Source of the DNA: Gonatopus flavifemur
Taxonomy: Eukaryota > Arthropoda > Insecta > Hymenoptera > Dryinidae
Direction of reading: 5' to 3'
NCBI GenBank assembly: GCA_018340375.1
Contig: JAFFJZ010000002.1
Coordinates: forward strand, 61,684,001-61,748,000
Length of the DNA: 64,000 nt
Below, in pieces: positions 44,571 through 57,100 of the stretch. Every line of letters starts with the position of its first letter. The first letter of the stretch is position 1. The notes beneath the pieces are model-generated. The model ran no database searches. It saw nothing but the letters and a program-made list of their open reading frames with translations, and was not told the origin of the DNA. Made by a program: the position numbers and the translations under genes.

Positions 44571-46485
44571 GAATGACATACCTGCCACACTGGGGTGATT
44601 TCCATCCCAGCGACAGAAATTGTTATAACAAATAAACTGTTGAATATTTTCACTTTTTAAGAACTTTTCTGAAGTTTACTTTGGAAGATCTTATAGATTA
44701 TGCAGCTGAAAATCAAATTTAATTATACTAAAAAAATGTATGGAAAGAAAAATGGAGAAGCGACTGTTTCGTAATTTCATTATTTTTCAATATTTTGGAA
44801 TGTTACTCTTTGTTCGATCAACGACGTGAATAGCTAACTATAACTTAGCAGCTGTATTGTTTTTCCTTCACAGTATTATTTAATTTTCCAAGATAATACG
44901 CGTAGGTGGGATGCATATATACTCAAATAAAATAAATTTATTTTGCCCATGATCGGTCTTCAATAGCGATATCAAAGAACCCACTATCTTTCATTCTAGC
45001 GTTCAATTTTAAGGAGTAATTAATAGACAAAATATAAATGTAAGTTTAAAATCATTTTATATACAATCCTATGTATCCTAGTGGATGATGCTCATAAATT
45101 CAATATGATTCTTACATTCAAGAAAGTATTCTCCTCTTATATGAGTTTGTAACCTAGATATAATTTGGAACCATCAAAACATGAGAAAAAGCATCACAAA
45201 TCGACTCCACATAATCATATGACATCAATTTTGTTTCGTCAAGAGAGTATAACTCAACGTATCCGAGAATTTGATCTGAAATTCTCTTTGGATGTGAAAC
45301 TAAATCAATGTGGAGAAAAAAATGTACAAACGATGTTGATCTTGGAAGTTTTTACACTGTGTTGTGTATATCGTAGCAGGCATCACGCCAGATATTATGT
45401 ACCAGAGCTTCAGAAGGAGTAACAGCTGACGCTCCATATATTCCCAAAAGATTACCATCGTGAAACTACAAGCTACATTTCTTACCCTCTTGTTTACACA
45501 TCAAAACTTGTTGCAAACGTGGTGGATGAAGAAATAATTTGCATATCAAGCAAAAATCTTTATGTATCTCTTACCCTCAACGAGGTCATGTACTTTATAA
45601 AATCTTTCACTCGTTAGATGGATGTTTAATCAGATTTTATCAGCGAGATTCAACGAGATCTTTCTCAATGTTTCGGAATTCAAGTGAATACCTTGATACT
45701 AGAGTATCGGTAGTTCTATTTACGTTCTGTTGAATTAATTGTAGATCTGCCATCACGATAAACACTTGACAATTTTCTCATAACAAGCTATATTGAAGTC
45801 AAGGTGAGGATCGTAATGGTTACAGAAGTTGGCGACAGATGCAAGTACGGCGTCCCTCGAACGCAGCGATATCTATAACATACACGTGAAATATATTACT
45901 CTTCGAGAAACTGTAAAGTTTATTTCTCGTTCCAACGTTCGCTCGTGAAACATAAAACAAGGTGGAACCATTTTCCTTGAATTCATTTTGTTGTCCATCT
46001 TACGATCAAACAATGAAAAAAAAGAATTCTTTCACGGCTTTAATGATTCCATCATTTCATCACGGTTTTATTGCAAAATGATGGTATAATGGTACACATT
46101 GTTGTGTCCTGGGATTGTTGGTATGTAGGTTAAAGCTATTTTTTAAGTGTCACATTTAATTGCACCCGCTATCATCTTTTTATTTCTAGTTCTTCCTTTA
46201 ACTACAGTACTTTTTCACGTGTATGAAATGCTTTAATTTGTATTCATTATGTTTTAACCAACCTCCTAGGTTTTTCATCATACGATTTGAATATGTACTT
46301 TCAGAATGTTCCAATCCTGTAAGCATCGAGTCCTAACATTTTAACGGGTCAGCATTCGTTATGAGCCTTTCAAAGCGTCCGCAGTGGTATTTAAATAAAT
46401 TTTATTCATCACAGCTACATTTTTTATTCTACTTGAATAAACGCTTTCATTCATATTTCAGACAAAATTTAGAAAAGTATAGAGA
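44571..46485. other. Unassigned DNA
   Basis: No feature is supported. It ends in a short (AG)n run at about 46481-46495. Confidence 0.4.
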
Positions 46486-46489
46486 GAGA

Positions 46490-48228
46490 GAGAGAAGAAG
46501 AATTGCTAATGAAACTGTAAAAAAAAGGCAAAATAGGAACACATAAAAGGAAAGCTCAATCATTTGAAAGAATTAAGCACCCTAAATGAAACAAAAAAGT
46601 TTTATAAAGCGCAAAAAGTGGTGGACTTAGAATTCCAACCAGATGTTAAGGCATACAAGGACAAGGATGGAAATGTGGTCATAGGGGAGAGGCAAATAAT
46701 GGAAAGATGGGCAGAACACTTCGAAAATATATGCCCAAGTGTTGAGAACTCACTAAATGTAGAACAATGGTTGTCGATTTATCAGACTGCCGATTTGGAA
46801 GTATTAAAGCCAAGTCTTGAGGATGTGAGAGAAGCTGTGAGTAAATTGAAAAATGGGAAGGCAGCCGGTGAGGATAATGTTCCTGCTGAAATGTGGAAAT
46901 ATGGAGGAGGAGCTTTAGTAAGGTGTCTGCACAGAATAATTACACTGATATGGAGGACGGAAAAGGTGCCCCATATTTAAAAAAGGAGATAAATTTCTGT
47001 GCGATGAATATCGAGGGATCACTTTGCTAGACATAGCTTATATTTGACAGTCAAAATGAGCATGCTAGCAGAAGACATAGTAGAGGAGTATTATGAGACA
47101 TATAATGGAGAGGTTCTATGAGCACAACATCAACTTGCACATACTTTTCATTGACTTCAAACAGGCCTTTGACAGGGTGAAGAGATTTGAAGTGTTGGAG
47201 GCTTTGGAAAGATTTGGATACCCCAAAAAATTGATGTCTGGTAAAAATGATAATGACTGAGACAAAAGGTATGGTTATGAGTGATGGAAGAGTTAGTAGA
47301 GAATTCTCAATTAATGATGGTGTGAGACAGGGTGATGTGTTATCGGCCTTTCTCTTCAACATAGTTCTACAGAAAGCAATGGAAAGCATCGACAGTAGAG
47401 GCAACATTATGAACAGAATGACGCAAGTTCCGGCATATGCAGATGATGTTGTCATAATTCCAAGAAGCATGTGGTCATTGGAGGAAGTTTATTAACAGAT
47501 CCAGGATGAGGCAAAGCTGACAGGTATGGAAATGAAATTAAGGAAAGACCAAGTATTTGGAAATGAGTACCAGAAGATTGAGAGAGCAAGAATCTGTCAG
47601 AATAGGAGGAAGCATGTTTGAAAAGGTGAATAGCTTCACATACCTGGGAACCGAGATCAGCAGCAGGAACCAAATATCAACTGATCAATCAAACGCAGGA
47701 TAATGCTGGGAAATCGCGCATATTTTGCAAACAGCCAACTGTTAAAGTCAAAACTCCTTACTAGAAACACCAAAATGAAAATTTATAGAACACTCATAAA
47801 GCCAGTTGTCACTCATGGATGTGAAATGCGGACAGTTCTCCAAGAAGACAGCAAAGCTCTGAAGGTGTTTGAGAGAAGAATAGTGAGAAACATATATGGT
47901 CCAGTACATGAAAATGGTGCGTGAAGAATACTCCAGAATGTTGTAATAGAGGCAATTTTGCAAGGCAAGAAATTTTCCGATTTGTGAAGGTAAGAAGAAT
48001 AAGCTGGCTTGGACATGTTGAAAGACTGACCGAACAAAGGATGCAAAGAGCGATGCTGAATGAGAAGTTAGAAGCGATGAGAAGAAGAGGGAGGGCGAGA
48101 ACACGATGGATGCAGAAGGTGGAAAAGGACTTGGAAGCGATGGGAGTGAGAGGATGGAAACGGAAGGCAGCAGATAGAGATGCTTGGAGGCGGATTGCGG
48201 AAAAGGCCAAAGCCCACATCGGGTTGTA
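46490..48228 (+). pseudogene. Non-LTR (LINE) reverse transcriptase, 5'-truncated and frameshifted
   Basis: Collinear pieces of one reverse transcriptase occur in shifting frames: KLKNGKAAGEDNVPAEMWKY (about 46840-46900), DEYRGITLL (about 47000), FIDFKQAFDRVKR (about 47147-47190), GVRQGDVLSAFLFN (about 47320-47360) and the catalytic YADD (47436-47447). These are followed by NSFTYLGTEIS (about 47630), MKIYRTLIKPVVTHGCE and SWLGHVERL, ending AKAHIGL at 48228. At least four frame changes or stops interrupt it, so it cannot make protein. No apurinic endonuclease domain precedes it, which indicates 5' truncation as is usual for LINEs. The short TATGTATGTATG run just after the stop may be the 3' terminus. 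An RTE- or Jockey-like clade is likely but not settled. Long minus-strand frames here are antisense shadows. Confidence 0.85.
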
Positions 48229-48273
48229 GCGCCAGGATATGTATGTATGTGTTCGTATTTCAGACAACTAGAC

Positions 48274-48314
48274 TTTTATTTACGCCAGCTAAAATCTAGC
48301 TAACGTAAATAAAA
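48274..48314. repeat. Short hairpin, TTTTATTTACG arms
   Basis: TTTTATTTACGCCAGCTA faces TAGCTAACGTAAATAAAA with a loop of about five bases. Confidence 0.6.
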
Positions 48315-48455
48315 CTCCAGCTGGGAAAACTGAATGTTCGTTGTCACAGCTAGGTACCTTCCTCTCAATGTAGGAACATTCAACATCAAGAACTTTGAAG
48401 GAGCAGCCCTCATAATCTTGTGGAAAAACCAACAAAAAAATTCCTAAATCACCTA

Positions 48456-48689
48456 CCCTGACAGAATTTTATTTGAAAAATTATCGTGGAATTTCAGTGA
48501 TCGAGGGACAAGTAGAAATTCTTAAAAATATTACCATGCATGTTGTGAGATTTATAGAAAATATCATTCCCAATTGTTCAAAAACTCCCTCATTTTTACA
48601 GGGTGCACAGTAATTTTTTGGAAGAATTCTCACTTGTCCTCCGATTACTGAAATTTCACGGTAATTTTTACAACAACGTTTTTTCAGTG
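48456..48689. mobile_element. TA-flanked foldback MITE
   Basis: GGAATTTCAGTGATCGAGGG on the left is mirrored by CCTCCGATTACTGAAATTTC on the right. The outer ends are CCCTGACAG and TTTTTTCAGTG with TA on both sides. Confidence 0.7.
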
Positions 48690-48894
48690 TAGATAAAAAC
48701 ACACATCTCCCTTCCTTCAAAGATTCAACTTTTTATTTGAAATTATCTACACTTTGATAAAAAAAAAAAAAACAGCAAAATACCCTTTATCATAAGTAGA
48801 TGGGAAAATCTGATCCAAAGGGGTTCCTCATCATCGAAAATCCATAAACCTCATTTGTTCATTTTCAACCTCCTTCACGGACTAAATCACACGA

Positions 48895-49128
48895 TGGAAA
48901 AAAAGTATTTCTGCGATCACCAACTCTACAGGCTTCATTCAAAAGATAAGAGATTTGAAAACCGAGCTAGGGGACCTCTCGGTCACCTTCAACATCACCT
49001 TTCTGTTCATCAAACTACCCTCAGACGAATCCCTTAACATCATTCGACAACTAAGTTCTCTATTCCTCTCCCACAACATTGACACTTCTGCAACCACAAT
49101 GGGCTCACACCGCTTCATCCTCCTGTAA
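48895..49128 (+). pseudogene. Penelope-like element reverse transcriptase fragment
   Basis: In the frame ending at the TAA at 49126, the translation reads KSISAITNSTGFIQKIRDLK, then GDLSVTFNITFLFIKLPSDE and SLNIIRQL. This follows the order of the Penelope-like RT region NSxxFIxKIxxL...VSFDVxSLFTxxP. The conserved catalytic Asp of the SFD motif is Asn here (TFN). Sequence after the stop does not continue the family clearly, and no GIY-YIG endonuclease is seen. This is a short, inactive remnant. The 163-codon minus-strand frame over it is a shadow. Confidence 0.55.
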
Positions 49129-52100
49129 AATTTCGAAACCAAGGCAAATCGACCCTTGACCACATTTTGGCACAAAAATGTTGATTGAGATGTGTAGATG
49201 AATGATTTATTTGAGCCCCTCGATGAACAAATGTGATTCAGCAAAGAATCAGATGAAATCAAATGAGATTTTCTATAGAATGCAAGATAAAAACAACCTA
49301 TTTTTCCCGCATGTGTCAACTTGATGATAATTTCCACCCGGAAACATTTTTCAGAATATGGGAAAGTAATTAAAAAACAATTATTCCCGTTGAGTCTGAA
49401 GCACCCCGGCAAAGCAAAAACGTACAACAAAGAGCGGAAGTTAAAGGAAATGGTTGACTTCCTCTAGAATTTGCAAAGAATTAAGAAAATATTACATTTA
49501 CAAAGTTGAAAGCAGACAAAAACGAAACCTGCCGCTTGTTTATTTATTGAAATAAAAATATATATTCGATGAACCATATGAAAATTTGTTAGGGCTTTGA
49601 TATATACACTCCCCCTCGAGTACATCTCTTGATCTTCAATTAAATTGAAATACATCTTATCGACACTTCTCCCCTTCACGACTTTAATTAAATCCCCTTC
49701 TTCGATTAACCCAAATCACTTGTTCTAAGTGTGAAAAATGTAAAAATAGAAAAAATGAGAGCATCTTTTGTTAACCATTCGGTCGAAGGAAATCGTTTCT
49801 GGTATTGATCGATTCTTGTATTTGCAGAATGTGGGGATGGTCATTTATATTAGTCTGAGAGAAGCTTGTCTTCCCGTTTTGTTGCTCGAAAAATCTCTCA
49901 AAGGTTTCTCAGGTGCGGTTGGAGAGCGATTTTCGATGGGTCGAGTGACTCTCAATTTTTCTATGGTCTCTGCACTTCACGCCCTTCATTCCCTTTTTCT
50001 GTCTCACAAAAGTGCCTAGGTGTATGTTTATCCTCTTGGATATCTGCTACAAATTACATTCGTTACCAAGCTCTTTCGCACGAGTTTCGGCATGAAAAAT
50101 GTCAAGAAGGAAAATGCTAAAAGCTATAAATAGACATATACCTTTCATCGTTTCAGAACTCATCAACGATCGTTGAACGATATTTCCTTGATTACGAGTT
50201 CAATGTGTAACCTTTCTGCACGATCGAAAAAACAACATCCACAACTTTTTTATGTGTCTTGAAATTTTGATTGAATATGCATACAAGCTTAATCGTAAAC
50301 ATAGCGTAAATAGACACACGGAACGATAAAGACTAAGGGAGAGAGGGTGGAAAGGAAGAGAGAGAGAGAGAGATAACCGAGATATACACCCAAGAGATCA
50401 ACGAACAAGTATTTCCCGGTAGGGTCGGATGATTGATGTATAAGCCACAATTTCGTCGAGACAATCCCCAAAGCTCGCGTAAATTAAATTGTGAATCCGG
50501 TCCAAAATTAGGATAAATCTATTATCCATTTTGCTTTGTTGGGTTTAGGTGTATGATGTAGATTGCTGTGCACCGTTGACACACTATGCGATGAAACTCA
50601 CGATAAAAATCTATGTTCGATACGTTTGAGAAGGAATTTTCTTTATTTCTTCTATATGCTGAAAAAATCGTACTTGAAACCGAAGAAATCCAGTAATTGA
50701 GAGAATATTTCTTCATTTCTTTCACAGCACATTGTATTTCCATATTCTCTCAATGTTTTCCTCTCTACGCATGAAGTAAGTCATTCAACAAGTAAGATAT
50801 AATGAAACACTTGAACCATTGAATTCATATTTCTAAATGTTACGGAGGTGATGTTCAACAAGTGGGTTGTTGTATCACTTTAACCATTGAATTCCCCATC
50901 TCTTTGAATTTTGAATTATTAAGCCTTGTTTTGAGATGTGATTTCCCTACGCTGCGACACTTCAATTGACTCCACTTAACTCCTCAACTTGAATACACGA
51001 GTGTTCAAACTAGACAAGAAAGCTTAACTAACCAACTTACCGCACAATTCTGTACGTATATAAGTCTGTCTAACATTGTTGAAGAAACCAAACCAACCGT
51101 TGATGGAGATTCGTCATCTCTGGACACATAGAACAATCCACCGATTCTAAATTCCAACTTGGTAATATCCCCCGCTCTATTCCCTTTGAAACAAACGAAT
51201 AATACTCTTCGAATTTTTCTTCGTCGAAGGATGCATCCCTAGTCCGTTGGGAGCAGAGAATGACTGGATGAATTCATTGTCTTGAATGGAGTTGCGAGGG
51301 GGCAATTCAACCCCTTTCGTGAATGACGTTGACTGATGCCTTTCTCTCGATTTGATCTCTGGTTACGTGGGACCTAAATTTGCCTGCCGAAAATAAAATA
51401 AAATAAATATTAAGAAAAGAAGGAGCAGGATACGTCAACGTCGAGGAAAGAAATCTCTGATTTCTCGAAGGTCTCATATGAAATCATATTTAATGTTCAC
51501 ACATTTTTAACAATCACGTTCAAGGTGAGAATTTTTGAATTAAGGAACGGAGTGGATCGAATGGAGTAAGAAAAGGAAAAATGAAAAGGCAAGGAAAAGA
51601 ATTGTCCAAGTCACGAAAGGGAGAGGGTCGCATAATGGTTCATGGACAATAAAACGTTGAGGCGTCGATGTATACTCGATCAGCACTACGAAACGAGTCC
51701 CTCGACGAACATTGTTCATAAAAGGTTCCTCTTTTCTTTCTTCACGTGACATGAGAATTGAGACTGAGTCGGGAAAAACATACATACATATGTATAAGAG
51801 GATATTTGAAGAACCAGCTCGTTGGCGAAATGTGAAAGTATTTACAAAGACTTTTTTTTACGAATTCCATTGTCAACGTGATTTCGAATCGATTGGCGTG
51901 CAAGAAACTATATATTACTAGCGCTGCTTTTCATTCGATTTCGTATGTTTTTTGTTTTCTACAGTGTACGAAAGACGTTGAAAGTTGCAATTTTTATTGT
52001 CAAATTCACTTCACAGAGGGTTGGATTGCAACAGGTAGAGATATTATTATTTCTTTTGATGTTGAAAGGCAGATGTGAATCAAGAAAGAATATGAAAATA

Positions 52101-52350
52101 AAATGTCTGGAGAGTGAGAACGAATGTGGAATGAACAATTAGCGCAAACGTTAGAAGAGGTGGATTCAAGACTCTTGAGCGATATTTGAAAATAATACAT
52201 AGCATTTATACTCAGAATCCTCGAAGACAAATCCCTACATCAAGTCAAGTGTGGACATGGAATAGTCAATAGTGAAATTGATTCCGTTTGGGAAATGAAA
52301 CAATTTTTCTTCCATGACAAAACAATACCTTTTTCCAGACTACGATAATT
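49129..52350. other. Long stretch without recognised genes
   Basis: Contains a short (AG)n run at about 50357-50374 and an AAATA repeat at about 51389-51410. No conserved protein, RNA or bounded element was recognised. Confidence 0.45.
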
Positions 52351-52351
52351 T

Positions 52352-52628
52352 TAAAGTAAAAAAAATGTATTCTCTCAAATTTTCGATATAAAAAGATTTA
52401 TTCATTTCTGAGAATCCATAAAATGTGATTGTGATTTTTTACAACCACTTTTTTCTAAACTTTCAGAAAAATTTTCAAAGACCTGACTGAATTTGAGGAA
52501 TACGTTCCAACAGTTTGATGGAATTTTTTTTTCAAATTCAGTAGAATTTATTTAAAAATTTAGGAAAAAGGGACTGTAAAGAATAACAGTTATATTTTCT
52601 GAATTTTCAGGTGAAAATTTTTTACTGT
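52352..52628. mobile_element. MITE rich in TTCTGAATTTT words, copy 2
   Basis: It shares ATACGTTCCAA, TTCTGAATTTTCAG and overall order with 35394-35641 and ends AAATTTTTTACTGTG. The left end is degraded. Confidence 0.55.
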
Positions 52629-53972
52629 GTTCTTTCGAATGGTTGTACATTGAACCGATCAATGAATTGAACAACTGGTGAAAATGAGTTTTGTTAACAC
52701 TAGAAGGACCGTGAGAGGTCAGTCGACCCTTTCTGATTTTCCAATGATCACTGTGTCAAAACGATTCGTTCCATACAGATGAGTCTTGGTGGCTTTTAAT
52801 TATTTTGGTCAAAGAACTCATTCAATTTTTTGGGGAATTTATAGCGCAGTACTTTTTTTGCAAATTGAATTTTTACCTTTAAGCACCGACAGGGGTCAAT
52901 CGACTCCTGATATCCTTCTACTGTAAAAGTTGTATTTCCCTTGGAAAAAAGTACTCTGTGGTGCTTACTCAAACAACACAAAATTCTCGGAATGTTTATA
53001 AAGAGTCCCACTTGAATTTTCGTAGTCCCAGGAGTGTTCATTATGAACTCATTCTGAACTAGTGTGCGTTTTGAGTAATTGCATTATGAATATCAATTTG
53101 TATGTACAAAATGATATTCTGAAACGCTATATGGCATAATTATCCTCAGTGTGCACACCTTTTCAGTCAGCCATCGGATGTCTATGCGGTCAAAAAAAAC
53201 CCAAGACTATTTCCAACAGGTAATATCTGAATAACTGCAGACTTTCGTCATTAGGGAAAAATCATTCTATCATGTTGGAAAAATTGTTTGAGTATTCTTT
53301 GTAGCGAACTTATCACCCGCAAAAAAGTTCAGGAAGAGTTCCTAATGAATCCATTTTGAATTTTAATAGCTCGAAATGCATTCATTATGAATTTCTTCTG
53401 AACTGTTGTGCTGTTTGGATAAACTTGGAGGCTGCAGCGTCATATTTAGGAAAAAAGACTTTCCTGTCTTCGAAAAGGATACTTCAAGTTAAAATTCCAC
53501 GAAAAAAATAATTCTCAAAGGAAAGGTCTCGAAAATAAGAATTGAGCGCTCCACAAGAAATCGGGGGATTTCATCAATACTCAAGTCATCGGGATGAAAG
53601 TCATGATGTCAAAATATCTTTATTCAAATTCAAATAGTTCTGAGTATGGAGGAATTATATTCTCGACACTTGGAGTAAAATAACCCCACGTGTACACAAA
53701 TGGTTGTGGTTCTCCGAATTATTCATTGATTAAAAGTATAACTGTTATTGTTATAGTGTAACTATAATGTTACAAGTACAAAACATTTTTTATTTATGGT
53801 TTTTATTTCTTATGCGAGTACTATTTTTAACAGAAAGTCAGAAAATATTGATGTTTAGTTTTTATTATTTGATAAATATCTCTATATTGTACTTCACTTG
53901 GATATGCAAAAAAATCTTCAATCAAAATATCTAGGATAATAGTGAGTCTTCATTTTAACTGATATATTACTA

Positions 53973-54169
53973 GACTGCGGAAGTTTATGCAATTATAGAT
54001 TCTTTATGTTCCATATTTTCTATAGATTCTACATAAACGATATAGAACAACATTGATCATGTTTTTATTTGGAAAATAAGTATTTAACTTACTGTTCTAT
54101 GCCATTAATGTGAAATATACAAAAGATACGTAATATGAAAAATCGATATTTGTATAAACTTCCGCAGTC
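53973..54169. mobile_element. 197-bp TA-flanked MITE, GACTGCGGAAGTTTAT ends
   Basis: GACTGCGGAAGTTTATGCAA faces TTGTATAAACTTCCGCAGTC with TA outside both ends (53971-53972 and 54170-54171). One mismatch in 20 bp. Confidence 0.85.
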
Positions 54170-54287
54170 TATATATTATTGTTTACTCTAATTCAAAAGG
54201 ATGAAGAGCATCACTGATATCGCGACCATCTTTTCAGTGGGTTTTCTATAGTTTGAATTATTCTTTCCATAATCGATCCTTGATTAA

Positions 54288-55534
54288 GGGGTGTAATATC
54301 ACCTTGTAACCAGACAAACTGACCCTTATTTCGAAGGCTTACTGTGAAGTCAAGAAAATGTTTTTTATTATGAGGTTTTGTATTAATGGAAGTACTAGTC
54401 TTTAAGTATGAGAAACATATTTTATTGAATTTTTTAGATGGAAAATGGCGGCGTGGAAATACATTGAAAAAAAGCCGTTTTTTTGTATATACCTGCCCGG
54501 CCGTACCGCTACTGGTCACAATTTTTGATCTAGAACGAAAAACCAAAGATTTTCTCAAAATATATGGTAAGATCTATAGAACATCGTGGGATTTTTTTGA
54601 AAAATGAATTTAAAAAAAGATGGCATCGTTTTGAAGTTGAAAAACCTGTTTTCTTCGAAAAAATCGATCGAAAACCGGCTATAAAATCGGTTTAACAACA
54701 AATATCGAAAAAATCCTACGATGTTCTATAGATAATCATGTTTTCAAGATACAGTGAAAATTTCAAAGAAATCGGTTGAAAATTGGGAGAGTTATCGGTA
54801 CGGCCGACTCCAAAAACATGGTTTAGAGATAAATGCGTTTAAAGTAGTATGTATGTAGTGAAATTTTTGTTTTACCTCTAATCTGCAATGCCTGCTCCAT
54901 ATAATTGGCCTTCCAAATGAAGGTTTTCTTGGTCTTAATCTTTTCTGGCAGAAGTTGCATCTTTCCGAGCCGCTTTAGCCTCTTCAGTGATGGAACGCTC
55001 GGAAAGCGAGATACGCACCGCATCGGCTTCTGAGCAGAAATTGTAACATTTTTCTCCAATTTTGATGCCCAATTGCTCCATTACTTTAAGTATTCCACTG
55101 TCACCATCATTGAAATATAAAACAGCAAGGAATACAGCCGAATTGAGGACAATTTTGCCACTAGAAATGTTCTTAGGAGCCATGGACCATATAAGTGAAT
55201 TGAAACCCTCATTGGAGTTCTGTGTATATCCACCTAAGCAACGAGTAAGAAGCTCATCTCTACTTAATTCTTCGTAAATTGGCTTCACAGCTTCAAATAC
55301 TTCCATTGGCATAGGCGTTTGATGTTTATAATTTTGTACATCTTCCGAAATCTCCTTCGTTGATTGCCAAGAGCACCATGACTTCTCACCTTCAGGGCAA
55401 AGGTGGTGTTGAGGCTCAATTCAAAATATTTTCCCCTCCATAATCGACATTTCCCATCATTATTGGATAGTTCAGAAAGTGTTTAAGCCAATAAAAAAAA
55501 ATGAAAAAAAAAAGTTACAAGGTGATATTACCCC
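54288..55534 (-). mobile_element. TTAA-GGGG element C (Kolobok-like) with transposase remnant
   Basis: GGGGTGTAATATCACCTTGT and its near complement ending at 55534 are flanked by TTAA (54284-54287 and 55535-55538). The ends differ in sequence from elements A and B beyond GGGG. The minus strand encodes the C-terminal part of a Mutator-like/Kolobok-type transposase, and it is nested in the 52698-55838 element. Confidence 0.8.
54888..55420 (-). pseudogene. C-terminal part of a Mutator-like (Kolobok-type) transposase
   Basis: The open minus-strand frame from 55420 reads HHLCPEGEKSWCSW, then KPIYEELS, RCLGGYTQNSNEGFNSLIW, SGKIVLNSAVFLAVLYFNDG and LGIKIGEKCYNFCSEADAVR. These are the conserved cysteine/tryptophan and GYTQNxNE blocks of the Mutator-like transposase domain found in many arthropod repeat proteins. 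A TGA (55421-55423) closes the frame upstream, and the N-terminal catalytic half is absent from the element. A frameshift after SARKD (about 54935) separates the last codons, which read GQLYGAGIAD before a TAG at 54888 in another frame. It is non-functional on its own; the Kolobok assignment rests on the TTAA ends plus this domain. Confidence 0.8.
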
Positions 55535-55842
55535 TTAACGAAAACAACACTAATCATTAATGGAATGATTGTTCACACGATTTTCGAATGGAAACTAGAG
55601 TACGATAGTTTTTATGCGCTGTACTTGTTTTGATTGATACTTCGATCAAATGTGTGTCATGGTATTAGGTTGAGATATTTTCACCAGAGGAGCCTCAATT
55701 CATCGTCAAGAAACCTCAAACTACACATTTACCAATCCAGTATTTTGGTTTTTAGCGACCTGGCGATGATAATCACATAGGGGTCAATTGACCCCTCGCG
55801 GGCCTTAAAGGGAGGAAAAAATTTTGGTCCTTCTAGTGTGAA

Positions 55843-57098
55843 TTCTACTCGAAATTTTCGAGGGATGAAATATTGAGTCTGGTTAAAAGTGAGACAATCG
55901 ATGATTCGAAAGATTACAAAATGTGATAACAAAAACTAGACATATGAATGTTGCACAACTTATCCAAGGAAATTCACTGTTGTTGAGCCGACCCTTTTTA
56001 CAAAACACCACCGATATGAACGGATCCAGGAAAAAACTGTGGGAGCATGTTTTACTGCTACGTCATTGTTGGATTTGACCTAAATACATAAAATTCATAT
56101 TATCCGCTAAGTAATGGTGGCATCCCTATAAAACCCTTCCTGTATACACGTATGTTATTACGCATGGAATATCAATGTTTTTGTCAATATGAATTCTTCA
56201 AGAATTCCTTCAGCATAAGTTGAATCTTTTAATTAGTCATCAAAGTTGTATTCTGGATTTAAATAAAATTGATTATGTGGAGAAAACGATTGACGAAGCG
56301 AGTGATATGCGGGTCTGACATATGACGAGGATGTTCTACTTCGGATTTGAATAATATTGTTTGCAAGTTCTCTCTTTCAGTTAAACATGAATTCATTTTT
56401 ATCTGGTTTCTAGGAATATAGATCGTCTCCATTCACATCTATATTGTATGTAGTATTTGTATACAGTCGTAGGTGAGAATTCCATCATTTTCACTTCGAA
56501 TGAATGAAATTTGAATACTCTGGCAGAAGTATTGCAGCGTCCCAAAGCACGTATACTGCTCCAATACTGTCGCAAGACTATATGTTTAACACTCTTTTGC
56601 ATTTGTTGTCGGATCATACCCAGACTCTTAGCGAGACTGTGTACCATACTCTCCCTGTACGACGTTTTTCCGCACGAGAATATGCTGTTTTGCACAAAAT
56701 ATTCAATTTCTGAATATTTTCCAGAGTTCGAACTTCCATCGAACAATGTATGCTACTCACATTGTGCAATTCAAAGATATGAAAAATCTGTCAAAATGAT
56801 CAAATCTTTTGTCAAAATACGCTTGGATATTTGTTCACGTTGGTTTCATACCGATTCTAGCTTGGGGACCAACGCTTGGTTGGGAAGCTCGTTAACGACA
56901 GTCAGTTCAATTATCGGAGCAGTACCGATCGAGTCAGTCCAATAACAATTCGCGATCGGTAGACAATCGTTGGTAACCAATACCGTCTGAATCCCGATAC
57001 GTTCGTCACCATGGCCTGAGAACTACATTCCACGCATTTCTACGTGGCATGTTTGTGTTTTCTTGACATTCTTAAATTCGAACATTCTTCAGGACGTG
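55843..57098. other. Unassigned DNA with overlapping open frames
   Basis: A 144-codon plus frame (56511-56945) and a 115-codon minus frame (56399-56746) overlap. Neither shows a domain, and each is likely chance. Confidence 0.4.
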
Positions 57099-57100
57099 TA

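Larger units (their letters stand above)
52698..55838. mobile_element. 3.1-kb TTAA-type element (piggyBac-like candidate) with nested insertions
   Basis: CACTAGAAGGACC at 52698 follows TTAA (52694-52697); its complement GGTCCTTCTAGTG ends at 55838 and is followed by TGAA, one change from TTAA. Just inside the ends are GGGTCAATTGACCCCT-like words (about 52720, 52880 and 55782). TTAA targeting suggests piggyBac, but no piggyBac transposase is seen. A TA-flanked MITE (53973-54169) and a Kolobok-like element (54288-55534) lie inside. Confidence 0.6.

Noticed and set aside
47051..48267. Minus-strand frames of 118-152 codons
   Set aside because: They are antisense to the decayed LINE reverse transcriptase, whose conserved motifs lie on the plus strand.
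48939..49430. 163-codon minus-strand frame
   Set aside because: It overlaps, on the opposite strand, a Penelope-like reverse transcriptase remnant that has recognisable motifs.
56399..56945. Overlapping frames of 115 and 144 codons on opposite strands
   Set aside because: Neither has a motif and their overlap argues for chance.
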